64,000 nt of DNA from Saccharum officinarum (taxonomy: Eukaryota > Streptophyta > Magnoliopsida > Poales > Poaceae). The stretch is from positions 10,458,214-10,522,213 of the forward strand of contig CM036188.1 in NCBI GenBank assembly GCA_020631735.1, in the 5' to 3' direction. The first letter of the stretch is position 1. Each line of letters starts with the position of its first letter. Shown here piece after piece: positions 54,825 through 64,000 of this stretch. The translations under genes were made by a program, and so were the position numbers. The notes beneath the pieces were generated by a model that saw only the letters and a program-made list of their open reading frames with translations, ran no database searches and was not told the origin of the DNA.

Positions 54825-55658
54825 GTGGTAGACCAGAGTTTTTCAATATAGTTAGCCCAGTGAACTGAAGCTTCGTTGGGGTCTCCAATGACCCCACCAT
54901 ACCGTTTTGGTGGCCCCCACATAGCATTGTAAAGCTCTCTATGGCTCTGGTGGCCCCACCGGAATTTGGGTGGGTGTAAAAACTCAGCACCAGAAGCCCT
55001 TCTCACCGGCTATGCAAGAAGGCTATCCTCAACTTGTCTTGCTAAACATTGAAGCGCTAAGTTAGCATTTTCCAAAGTGTTTTCAAAAACATTTTCACTT
55101 GCTTCTTACCACGTTGTTAGGTCAATGCATAATCAAGACCTAGTGGCACTAGACAATAGTATTTGCTTTAGAGTCCCCCTCTTAATACTATGACTATCTA
55201 TTTTAAACCTGATCGTGCACTCTATTGCACCTTAGCCGGAGAAACAAAAACCCTAGCATATACCTTTTCCTTCATGTTTTTTTTCATCTTTCAATGTTAA
55301 ACACTTGATCCATTTGGGCCATCATCATCTCGTCCATGGTGGACTGCTCTTGCTCAACACTTGGTGTGGACTAGACCTAGTTTATCAACACTTAAGCACA
55401 CAAGTTAATTCAGTAGTTGTCACTTACCAAAACCAAACTATGACTTTTAAATGGGTAGAGGAATCATGTGGTCCCCACATTGAAAATATTGAGCGTGCTG
55501 TGAATGCTAAATTTGATTTTAGATTAAAATCTAATTTGAACATGTGCTTTGTTAAGGAATTTTGGATTTCACTTGAGCACATATGCCGAGAATTTATATA
55601 ACAAAATACTAAATTTTAGACCAAGAATTTGGATGGTTTGTTTTAGAATTTTTTAAGC
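54825..55658. other. Repeat-like stretch with a short unrecognised minus-strand frame
   Basis: A minus-strand frame from 55006 down to the LTR border reads RRASGAEFLHPPKFRWGHQS and on through IEKLWSTT. It looks protein-like in composition but I do not recognise it. The rest is AT-rich with no gene. Confidence 0.35.
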
Positions 55659-55669
55659 AATTTTAGGCG

Positions 55670-56238
55670 CTCTGCCAATAGACATCTCAAGCGCTTCACC
55701 GAGCGAATCACAAAGGTGAGGCAGCCGCCACTCATGGAGCTGCCCGGAGGCGATACGGCCAACGCCGGACGTACACCACACGCGCTTCCCAAGAGGAGCA
55801 GGCCATAGCGGCGCAGAGCATATCCTATATCCCGGCGTCCAAGCGAGGTGAGCACCGTGTGTGGAAGCGCCTGAGACTAACTAGCAGAATGCCATCACCG
55901 TCGTCGTCGGCCCTGAAGGCATACGACAAAATCTTCAGTGGTGACCTCGGTAATATACATGCGCTATGTGAGTTGTTTCCACCGAACAGCGACGTGGGTG
56001 CGCGAAAGTGGCATCGTCGCCGCTCGGGAGCCTGGGCATAGGCCTCCTAGCCGGTGTCACTAGTCGGGTTGATCAGTGTCCAATGTAACAACATAGTTTC
56101 CAGTACATTAGGGAGAGTCCGAGCGCCATGTACTACTCTTATAACCACCTAGGGCACCGCTAAGGTGTATTAAATTAAACTTTTTCTCTATCTCAATACA
56201 AAGACGCGCAAACCTTTTGTGTGATCGAGAAAAAAAAT
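55670..56238 (+). mobile_element. 5'-truncated LINE 3' end
   Basis: A coding tail (RVWKRLRLTSRMPSPSS, then AYDKIFSGDLGNIHALCELF) is followed by a 3' UTR ending in TTTTGTGTGATCGAGAAAAAAAA, the stem-plus-poly-A end of grass LINEs. Flanks AATTTTAGGCG (55659-55669) and AATTTTAGGTG (56239-56249) are a target duplication with one mismatch. Confidence 0.7.
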
Positions 56239-57048
56239 AATTTTAGGTGCCAAAATAGTTTAATTGAAAACTCAAATAATAATATAGCATTCCAAAAAGA
56301 TTTTTAGTTTCAAACTACAAAATCTATGACACAAGATCTTAGCAAAATGAGGCGTACTTGACTTTTAGCATCTAACTGAGAAAATATAGGATTTTTGGAT
56401 GTCCCTTGGTCCTTCATGTTGGATCAACAACAAACAAAAAAAAAAGCTTCACCGAAAGCTCAAATATAGCATTTCAGAAATAATTTTAGTTTTCAAAAAT
56501 ATAAAATCTTGATACCAAATTGAAACAAAATGGGTCGTCGTTGATTTTAGTATCGATGTAAAAGATTTCAAGATCTTTGGAGGTCCCAAGATCCTTCATT
56601 TTGAACCAACAAGAAAAAAATGTCACACCATCGAAAATAGTCTGTCTCACCATAATAATTCAAGGCGAAGTGTTCACGGCGACACCAACAACATAAGTGG
56701 AAAGTATTTGTGATGATGCCAGCGTGTCTATTTAGTCACACTAATGCACATGACAGATCCGTATTCATTTTTCACTGTCTTGCTAGGTGTGATGAAAAAG
56801 CTAGTTTATTATGAAAATTTAGTTCAGCAAGCGCTATTATTGAAATATTAGTTTTTAGGGATTTTAGTGTTTGTGTCCCTATTCTAAAGCTTAATGATGA
56901 TTTTAACTCTTCTTTTTTAACTTTGAGATTTACCTTTTTTTTTCAAACGAAGCCGCCGTTTGCCCTACTTGTGACATCGTTTGGACTTGTGGGATTAAAT
57001 GACCAAAAATAAAGAAAGAAAGAAAAGAAACGTAGAAAGAATGACAGC
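56239..57048. other. AT-rich stretch with a diverged tandem duplication
   Basis: Two similar units of about 190 bp (from about 56263 and 56456) each contain ATATAGCATT, TTTTAG, AAATCT and a TCCTTCAT-TTG-CAACAA segment. No gene is seen. Confidence 0.5.
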
Positions 57049-57900
57049 ACTGCCCCTCCTCCATGAATCACACGAACCGGCACTGGAAGCAAAACGCGTC
57101 GGCCTCGTACAGTTCTCCGTCCCGATTTGCAACCTAGGGTTAGGGCGGCTCCCGGCGGCGAGGCTGAGCGTCGCCCTTTCCCTCCCCCTCCCCCCAGCTC
57201 GCTCCCCAGTTCGCGGCGGGTGCTCCAGGGGCGGCAGCTCGCGGCTTTGAGGTCATCCCGACGGTGGCGCTCGCTCTTCCCCTCGCCTCGTCCCCCTCCC
57301 CTGGTTCGCGCCGGGCGGGTGCCACAGGTGAAGTCCGCCCCGACCGCACGGGTGGCAGCGTCCGCCCCGACAGCGCGGGTGGCACAAGCGGCGTCCGTCC
57401 CGACCGTGTGGGTGCCCCAGGTGCGCACGAGCCAGCCAAGGGGAACCGGAGATTTGAGCTCCTCCAGGCCCGCCTCATGGTGTCCATGGCGCACGTCGAG
57501 GTGAACATCTCTCCTTTTCCCCCACTTCGTTTGATTCTTTTCCGTCGGTGTTGGCAATTTCGCCTCTGTGTAATTCTCCCCAATTTTTTAGGGTGGTGAA
57601 TGAACAAGTAGCGGTGCCTGGGGTGAAGTGCATGCTCCAAGGCTATTTTATGGCGTACAAGGTGTTTGATAGAATGCTTACAAGAAGAATTGGGGGCAAT
57701 AATGCGTTAGTTAGAGGACAATGATTAATTGTATTGTCTAGCCCCAACATTATTGACTTGTTGTTCTATCACTTCTTATATTTTCCCCTGAAAAAAAAAC
57801 GACTTGCTGCCCTCATGCCACCATCTGCCATTTCGATCTTCCTCAGGTCCTTCAGAACGAATGCGACGGACTTCTCAGCCCCAGATTCATGTAAGTACTG
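57049..57900 (+). pseudogene. Unrecognised gene fragment with GC-rich first exon
   Basis: A plus-strand frame ends RRFELLQARLMVSMAHVE and meets a donor-like GTGAAC at 57501. A second exon-like piece, [14 protein letters not shown], lies between AG (57846) and GTAAGTAC (57890). Neither piece is assigned to a family by me. The first exon contains a short tandem repeat (57333-57420). No continuation is visible, so it may be a captured or broken gene. Confidence 0.3.
57333..57420 (+). repeat. Three-unit tandem repeat, about 29 bp
   Basis: Units start GTCCGCCCCGACCGCACGGG, GTCCGCCCCGACAGCGCGGG and GTCCGTCCCGACCGTGTGGG. In one plus frame they encode VRPDRTGG-like repeats. Confidence 0.75.
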
Positions 57901-58169
57901 AGCGAGAAGCCTCCTTCAGCACAAAAAAAATGCACATATTTTGAGACGAAAGCTGCTTCTACCATGTGTTGCGGAGAGGACTACCTTGCTTTTGCAGAAG
58001 TCTACTTTAGGAACTTTGGGGACAGTGTAAAGCAATTCTGAGGTCAATTGCAATTTCCTACCCTAGCAATGGAAAGAGAAATTCAGACTGCAGTGTTGTC
58101 AAGTTTGTTGTCATCTATACAAATGATGTGGGCTACTTTAATCTGTGATATTAATTTTTTGTCTATACG
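57901..58169. other. Non-coding stretch next to the gypsy element
   Basis: Nothing recognised. Confidence 0.5.
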
Positions 58170-58509
58170 TGATAGGAACCGAGGTTCGGCCCCTTACTGA
58201 GCGTAGGTTGTAGAGGTGAGTGATTGGAGGTCGGGGCTTGAACCGCGACGGACCACGGCGGGGCGCCGTGATCTCGCAGTGGAGGGTTTGGCTGCGTGCG
58301 TGGAAGAAGATGAAGGGCGGCTAGGGCACAAAATTATCTCCCGGCTCCCTAAAGGAAGCCGGAAACAATAATATGTTTCTGCTTAATTCTTTCCAATCAA
58401 CCTTACAAGCATATAGCATATATATAGTTCTCCGAATAATAGGAATTTAGCTCTAAAATAGCTAATAAATATAATAACTATGGGCTTTAAGCCCATGCAG
58501 CCGCCGGCA
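58170..58509 (-). repeat. 3' LTR of the gypsy element
   Basis: On the minus strand it runs TGCCGGCGGCTGCATGG to GGTTCCTATCA (340 bp), just after the polyprotein stop and a short purine-rich AGTGGCTAGGGA. There is no second LTR here for comparison. Confidence 0.65.
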
Positions 58510-58512
58510 TCC

Positions 58513-59823
58513 CTAGCCACTGATGGGCTTCCTGCGGAAATAGGAGATGCCGGTCATAACATCTCTCCCCGCCTGCGCAAACAGCTCGTCCTCGAGCTGG
58601 AAGTCGGGGTAGCAGACCTTGAACTCATCAACGATCTCCCATGTCGCATCCTCTTCTGGAAACCCGTGCCACTGGACCAGCACTTGCCAAACGCCATGGC
58701 GCTGCTGAGCACGCAGCACCTTGGCCGGCGCTGGAGCATACCGGCCATCCAAAGTCGGGGCGAGGGCGCCTGGAGCAGCTGGAGGGTCGTCGCGGTGGCG
58801 CTTGAGCAAGCCCACGTGGAAGACATCGTGAAGGCGCGCACCCTCCGGCAGCTGTAGACGATAGGCAACGGTGCCGACGCGCTCCAGAATGCAAAACGGT
58901 CCAGCATAGCGAGGACCGAGCTTACCCTTGGCGCCTGACACAAGGGACTGGGCAGTGCGGTTAAGCAGCCGCAACCACACCCAGTCACCCACCTTGAACT
59001 CGACGTCGCGATGACCAGCATCATAATATTTCTTGGACAGCTGTTGCGCTTGGAGAAGACGCTGACGAACCTCCGCAAGGATCTCATCGCGGGATCTGAG
59101 AAGTGCATCTACGGCCTCAGTACGTGCTGTCCCCGGCGTATAGGGCAGCAACGGAGGCGGAGGACGGCCGTAGACAACCTCGAACGGAGTGGCGCGGAGA
59201 GCGGTGTGGAATGAAGTGTTGTAGAAGTACTCCGCCCATGAGAGCCAGTCCACCCACGCACGAGGACGATCACCAGTGACGCAGCGCAGGTACATGGCAA
59301 TCACCTTATTAACCACCTCCGACTGACCATCTGTCTGCAGATGGAAGGCGGTGCTCATACGCAACTTAACGCCTGCCATCTTGAAGAGATCACGCCAGAC
59401 ATGACCGGTGAACACGGGATCCCGGTCGCTGACAATGGAGAGGGGAAACCCGTGGAGGCGCACAATGCTGTCGAAGAAAGCACGAGCGACGGACGTGGCG
59501 GTGTAGGGGTGGCCGAGCGCGATGAAGTGCGCATATTTGGAGAAGCGATCCACCACCGTGAGGATGACAGATTTACCCACCACTTTGGGTAGGCCCTCGA
59601 TGAAGTCCATTGAGATATCCGCCCACACCTGGGAGGGTACCTCGAGGGGCTGCAGCAGCCCCGCCGGTTGCGCCGTCTCGGTCTTGTTGCGTTGGCATGT
59701 GGTGCATGAACGCACAAGGTCCTGCACCATCACACGATCACGGGGGATGTAGAAATCTGCCCGCAATCGATGAAGAGTCTTGAGAACGCCCTCATGGCCA
59801 GCGGAGTGCGCCAAAAGGAGCAC
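58513..59823 (-). pseudogene. Gypsy integrase with chromodomain
   Basis: This 436-residue open frame starts in the integrase zinc-binding part ([20 protein letters not shown]). It continues through the catalytic core ([34 protein letters not shown]) and ends with a chromodomain ([18 protein letters not shown]). Chromodomains of this class direct integration to marked chromatin. The frame is complete for this segment but disconnected from the upstream pol by stops and shifts near 59820-60180. Confidence 0.88.
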
Positions 59824-60049
59824 CTACTGGCGCAAATCACCATGGTCCAGCACGAAGACGCGGGAACCATGAAGCAGTAGACCGTTAGAGAGACGCCACG
59901 GGGCATCCAACTCGCCCGCCTGGAGCTGCTCCAGCAGCCGCCGGCTGTCCGGGGCGGCAGCGGTGGCACGTCGGACCTCGTCCAGGAGAGCAAACAACGG
60001 CCCGGACAAGGTCAGCGCGGTTGCAGTGTCGCCAGGGAGCGATACTCCA

Positions 60050-60446
60050 CAGAAAAGTCGAAGCCGAAGAGTTTGCTGATCCATTGATGCTGTGGTACTG
60101 TAGACAAACGTTGATCAAGCAAACACTTCAAACTATAATGGTCAGTGCGAACCAGGAAATGGCGCCCCCACAGATACGGACGCTAGTGACGCACGGCTTG
60201 AACGAGTCCGATGAGCTCGCGCTCATACGCCGCTAGCTTGAGGTGGCGAGCGGCAAACGGCCTGCTGAAATAGGCAAGGGGTCCAGCGCCTTGATGGAGG
60301 ACAGCACCAAACCCCGCGCCCGAAGCATCACAATCCACCATAAAAGGCGCGTCGAAATCCGGCATCTGAAGAATCGGTCCCGTGGTCAAGGCACGCTTAA
60401 GCGCCTCAAATGCCCTCGTCGCATCGTCGTCCCACACAAACACGTC
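60050..60446 (-). pseudogene. Gypsy RNase H segment
   Basis: Between a TGA near 60447 and a TAG at 60183 the minus strand encodes VFVWDDDATRAFEALKRAL and FMVDCDASGAGFGAVLHQ, the RNase H region. Past the TAG the frame continues with RPYLWGRHFLVRTDHYSLKC. Frameshifts follow near 60050. Confidence 0.75.
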
Positions 60447-62273
60447 TCACCGCAAGAGACGCGTGAGCAGGGCGGCGATGATGCCGAAGTCCCGGATAAA
60501 CTTCCGGTAGTAGCCTGCGAGGCCGAGGAACCCGCGCAAGCCGCGTGCCGAGCGTGGAGGGGGCCAGGCAGCCACCGCCGCGACCTTGTCGGCGTCCATG
60601 GCGACGCCCCCTTCGGAGATGACGTGGCCCAAGTAGGCCACAGACGACGCGCCGAACGAGCACTTGGAGCGCTTAAGATGGAGGTGATGCGCTCGCAGTG
60701 CGTTGAGGACGATGTTGATGTGCTGCAAATGCTCGGCCCACGAGGGACTGTAAATCAAAATGTCATCAAAAAATACCAGTACAAGCCGCCGCAAGTAGGG
60801 TCGCAGGACGTCATTCATCAGGGCCTGGAAAGTCGCTGGGGCATTGGAGAGCCCAAACGGCATCACCAGAAACTCAAAGTGGCCATGATGCGTGCGGAAG
60901 GCTGTCTTGGCGATGTCCTCGGGGTGCATTCGCACCTGGTGGTAGCCGGAACGGAGGTCAAGCTTTGTGAAGAAGCGAGCCCCATGGAGCTCATCCAACA
61001 GCTCGTCTACCACCGGTATCGGAAATTTGTCCTTTGAAGTCTTGGCGTTGAGGGCACGATAGTCGATACAAAATCGCCAGGACGTGTCAGCCTTCCGCAC
61101 CAAGAGGACAGGTGCAAAAAACGGCGACGTGCTCGGACGGATGATCCCTTGGGCGAGCATGGTGGCGCATTGCCGCTCTAGCTCGTCCTTCTGAAGCTGA
61201 GGGTACCTGTACGGCCGTACCGCGACAGGGGTCGTCCCGGGCAGCAGGTGGATGCAGTGGTCGTAGGGGCGTGCCGGTGGCAGTCCTGTCAGCTCATCGA
61301 AGATGGCGCAGTGCTGCTCTAGCAGCCGATCCAGGAGCGGCAGCTGCGGGTCGGCAGTGACAGTCGCCACCCTCGGCTGAGGCAGTGGCGCCTGAGGGCC
61401 TGGCACACCTTGCCAAGTCACGCGGCGCCCCTCCCTCCCGAATTCCATCGTCAGGGCCGCACAGTCCCACAACACCGGGCCCAGCGTGCGGATGAACTCG
61501 AAGCCGAGGATGAAGTCGAACGCCCCTAGCTTGATGCCAACACCGGTGATGATGAAGTCCTCGGCACCGCTGTGGATGGGAACGCTCCGAGCAATGCCCT
61601 CGCAAGCCATGTGATCACCGTTGGCGACCGTGACGCGAAGGTGCTCACCGCCATCCGGCGCCAGCCCCAAGCGACGCATAGTCGACCCCTGCATAAAGTT
61701 ATGAGTGGAGCCGGTGTCGAGGAGAGCGAGGAAGCGCTCGCCCTTGATCGTGACAGGAAGAAGCATGGCATTGGGCGGCCGGATTCCTGCAACAACATGA
61801 AGGGAGATGACGAGAGCGTTAGCGTAAGGTGCGGCGTCGTCGGCGGCCGAAGCTTCTGGACCCGCTGCTGCATCAGCATCAACAGCCACCTTCCCGGCAG
61901 TGTCCTTGACAAAATCGGTGCCTTCAAGGTATAACAAGCGAGGGCACACATGTTCGCGAACATAGGGCTCGTCGCAGTTGAAGCATAACCCTTGACGACG
62001 ACGCTCCAACTGTTCCGCCGGCGTGAGACGACGAAAGGCACGAGCTGCAGGAGCCGCTGGGGCGCCTGCCGGTGCGCCTGGCTGCACGGGAGCTCCCGCG
62101 GCCGGAACTGCCATGCGCGGGGGAAGGCTGGGGCGCGGGGGTGGCCGGGCAGCACGTGGCGGGGGCGCTAGTGGCGTGGCCACCGCACGACGCTCGAACG
62201 GCCGCGCCAAGTGGATGGCCGTCTGGATGTCTTAGGGGTCGCGCATCTCCACGTCCACACGAATGTGCTCGGG
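60447..62273 (-). pseudogene. Gypsy gag C-terminus, protease and reverse transcriptase
   Basis: Gag-like sequence (SPEHIRVDVEMRDP) begins at the copia border and is broken by a TAA at about 62233. The main open frame (62210-60447, 587 residues) has a zinc knuckle (CFNCDEPYVREHVC), an aspartic protease with DTGS (about 61711-61722), and reverse transcriptase with FTKLDLRSGYHQVRM and FFDDILIY (about 60757-60774). It ends at a TGA before RNase H. Confidence 0.85.
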
Positions 62274-64000
62274 TGAAAGCCCAAGTTTGGTTTTGGTAAT
62301 TAATGACATTAAGTTGCTAATGCCACGTGTTAAGTGTTTTGAGTTAGGCATAAGCAACACATGTGATGAAGGTGTATGTGGCAAGGAGTGGTGGCCACAA
62401 GATCACAAAGAGATAGTGCATGAACATGAAATGATGATTATGGTGGAGATGCACATAAAAGGAAGGACATGATGATCAAGTGGAAGAGAAGGATCTAAGA
62501 GCGCAAGGCAAAGGTATAATCATAGGGTTTTCCTTTTGCCGGTCTAAGATGAGTAGAGAAGTGATTGACCGGGTTTAGGATACATAGCCGACTATCAAGA
62601 GGGGCAATCACAGTTAGCTCGGGAATCAAGTGCCACTAGATCATTGTCTTGAGCATATGCATTAGGATCTAGTAAAAGAGCTAACATAACGCCTTGGGAA
62701 AATGTTTATAAAATGCTAACACACATGCACATTGTGATTTACACATGGTGGTGTTAGCACGTTTGAGAAGGCGGTAGAGTTTGAGCGGTAGAGAGGGGTT
62801 TGGGTTCCTCTCTTCCTCCCGCTGAGCTTGCGAGGCGGGATTTGGCGCTTTTTGGAGAAGTGAAATGCTTATTTTCTACTGCGCCGAAAGTCAGAAAAGA
62901 AACGGAGGTGAACGGAGGTCACAGAGATGACCGGACGCTGAACCGGATGCGGTCTCTATATGACCGGACACGTCCGGTCAGTGTTCAGCGTCTGCGCGGT
63001 TTTCAGTTTGATGATTGGACGCGCAGCACGTCCGGTCACTGATGACCGGACGCGTCCGGTCATCCAGGGAGCTTACTGGACTCTAACCGGACGCTGGCAC
63101 TGTGGCGTCCGGTCAGTTCAACAGCGCGTCCGGTCAGTTCTCCTGAGCAAATCAGAGCGCGCGACCGGCGCGTCCGGTCCCTCACGTAGCCGGAGCGTCC
63201 GGTCAGGCGTCCAGAGGGGCAGAGCGAAGCGGAGTGACGATCAGACGCGCGGTGCGTCCGGTCACGTGCGATCGGACGCGTCCGGTCTCAACGGGAGCAT
63301 ACTGCAACGCGACCAGACGCGGGCACTGTCGCGTCCGGTCAATCGGTTCAGCGCGTCCGATCACGGCAACAACTAGTTCTGACTCGCACTGTTTCTTGCT
63401 GTCGTGTAGTGACCGGACGCGTCCGGTCACCCTGACCGGAGCGTCCGGTCAGCGCGTTTTTCGCTGCGTCGTCTGTAACGGCTAGCTGCGTACCCCTTCG
63501 TTATAAATAGACGTTGGCCAGGGTTTGAGGGCAACTCTTGCACATTTTGAGATATAGAGACATTCTTTGAGCTAGAGAACAACCCCTCCACTCATCTCTT
63601 TGCATAGTTGCACATCTTGAGTGAGATTGAGTGAGATTCAAGTGCATTGCTTGAGAGTTGCATTCTAGAGGCACTTGATCTTCGAGTTGATGCGGATTTC
63701 TTGTTACTCTTCCGTGTTTCCCGACACGGTAGACGGCTTGGAGCAGCGGAGGTGATTGAGCTCGCAATTGGAGATTGTTGGAGCCTTCACCAAGTGTTGT
63801 AAGGGGTTCTTGATCCTTCCCCGCGGGAGTTCGCAAATTGGATACTCTAGTGGAGCTCGTGGCTTGGAGGATTCCCATCTTGTGTGCGGTTGTGCGGCGC
63901 CCGCCGAGGGCTCGACTCTTGATAGTCGATTAGCTCCCGAACCGACAAGTGGGTGCATCGCCACAACGAGGAGTAGCTTGCCGGAAAGCAAGTGAACCTC
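62274..64000 (+). repeat. Copia-type (Sirevirus-like) long LTR, running off the window
   Basis: It starts TGAAAGCCCAAGTTTGGTTT, which I associate with long grass copia LTRs, directly inside gypsy gag. It has at least 1.73 kb, a palindrome array (62925-63460) and a TATA box (TTATAAATAG, 63501-63510) in the position of an LTR promoter. The far end and the internal region lie beyond base 64000. Orientation is inferred from the TATA box. Confidence 0.65.
62925..63460. repeat. Array of CCGGACGCGTCCGG palindromes
   Basis: Around a dozen full or half copies of ACCGGACGCGTCCGGT occur here. The most complete are at about 63038-63061 and 63411-63430, where TGACCGGACGCGTCCGGTCA is a perfect 20-bp palindrome. 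Many others are half sites (GCGTCCGGTCA) in either orientation. Confidence 0.85.

Larger units (their letters stand above)
58170..62273 (-). mobile_element. Decayed Ty3/gypsy chromovirus element (Reina/Tekay-like), 5' truncated
   Basis: On the minus strand gag, protease, reverse transcriptase, RNase H, integrase and a chromodomain follow in gypsy order, then a short 3' LTR (58170-58509). The 5' part of gag, the primer-binding site and the 5' LTR are missing because a copia LTR begins at 62274. Several stops and shifts break the polyprotein. Confidence 0.88.

Noticed and set aside
60243..61037. 264-residue plus-strand frame
   Set aside because: Antisense shadow of the gypsy reverse transcriptase and RNase H region.
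1..64000. tRNA or rRNA genes
   Set aside because: No cloverleaf or rRNA signature was found apart from the tRNA-derived SINE boxes near 40.8 kb; a dedicated tRNA scan would be needed to be certain.

Overview
The window is plant nuclear DNA from a grass, most likely of the sorghum/sugarcane/Miscanthus group (Andropogoneae; inferred). The evidence is spliced plant genes (a DCP1 decapping subunit, an F-box protein, a bZIP factor, a NAC factor), GC-rich first exons, many grass-type MITEs with GGCCTTGTTTAG-like ends, and nested Ty1/copia, Ty3/gypsy, LINE, SINE and Mutator-like elements. I saw no bacterial, phage or CRISPR features.

Layout. Bases 1-14890 and about 18831-33720 are the same block twice in direct orientation. 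The first copy stops at a run of exactly 100 N (14891-14990). The differences I found between the copies are almost all one-base changes in homopolymers, so the likeliest explanation is one locus (or two alleles) placed twice in the assembly. Each block carries the decapping gene DCP1 (minus strand, several MITEs in its introns), an inverted pair of 5' fragments of an ABCB transporter gene, and a young copia retrotransposon inserted between those fragments with a perfect CGTGA target duplication. The first block has the DCP1 N-terminal exons only (cut by the window edge); the second has the whole gene. Between the blocks, at 16306-17291, lies an F-box gene whose reading frame is broken about six times.

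From 34.0 to 39.4 kb lies a degenerate Mutator-like element. Its inverted ends carry palindromes and promoters pointing inward. One promoter drives a gene with three GRF-like zinc-finger modules (plus strand). The other drives a transposase gene (minus strand) of which only the MuDR N-terminal part and a plant-mobile-domain part remain; a copia LTR-gag fragment has replaced the middle. At 41.9-45.3 kb is a bZIP gene with an atypical basic region, two LxLxL (EAR-like) motifs and a last intron filled with MITEs, including a 540-bp fold-back. At 48.2-49.3 kb is a two-exon NAC gene on the minus strand.

From 50 kb to the end almost everything is repeats: an apparent 4.86-kb solo LTR, a 5'-truncated LINE with target duplication, a short unrecognised gene fragment, a decayed chromodomain gypsy element on the minus strand, and a long copia-type LTR that interrupts the gypsy gag, runs off the window and carries an array of CCGGACGCGTCCGG palindromes.

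How the parts relate: the host genes are separate loci, not a pathway. DCP1 acts in cytoplasmic mRNA decapping, the F-box protein probably in ubiquitin ligation, and bZIP and NAC in transcription. The repeats have reshaped the introns, fragmented a transporter gene into a possible hairpin locus, and nested into one another.
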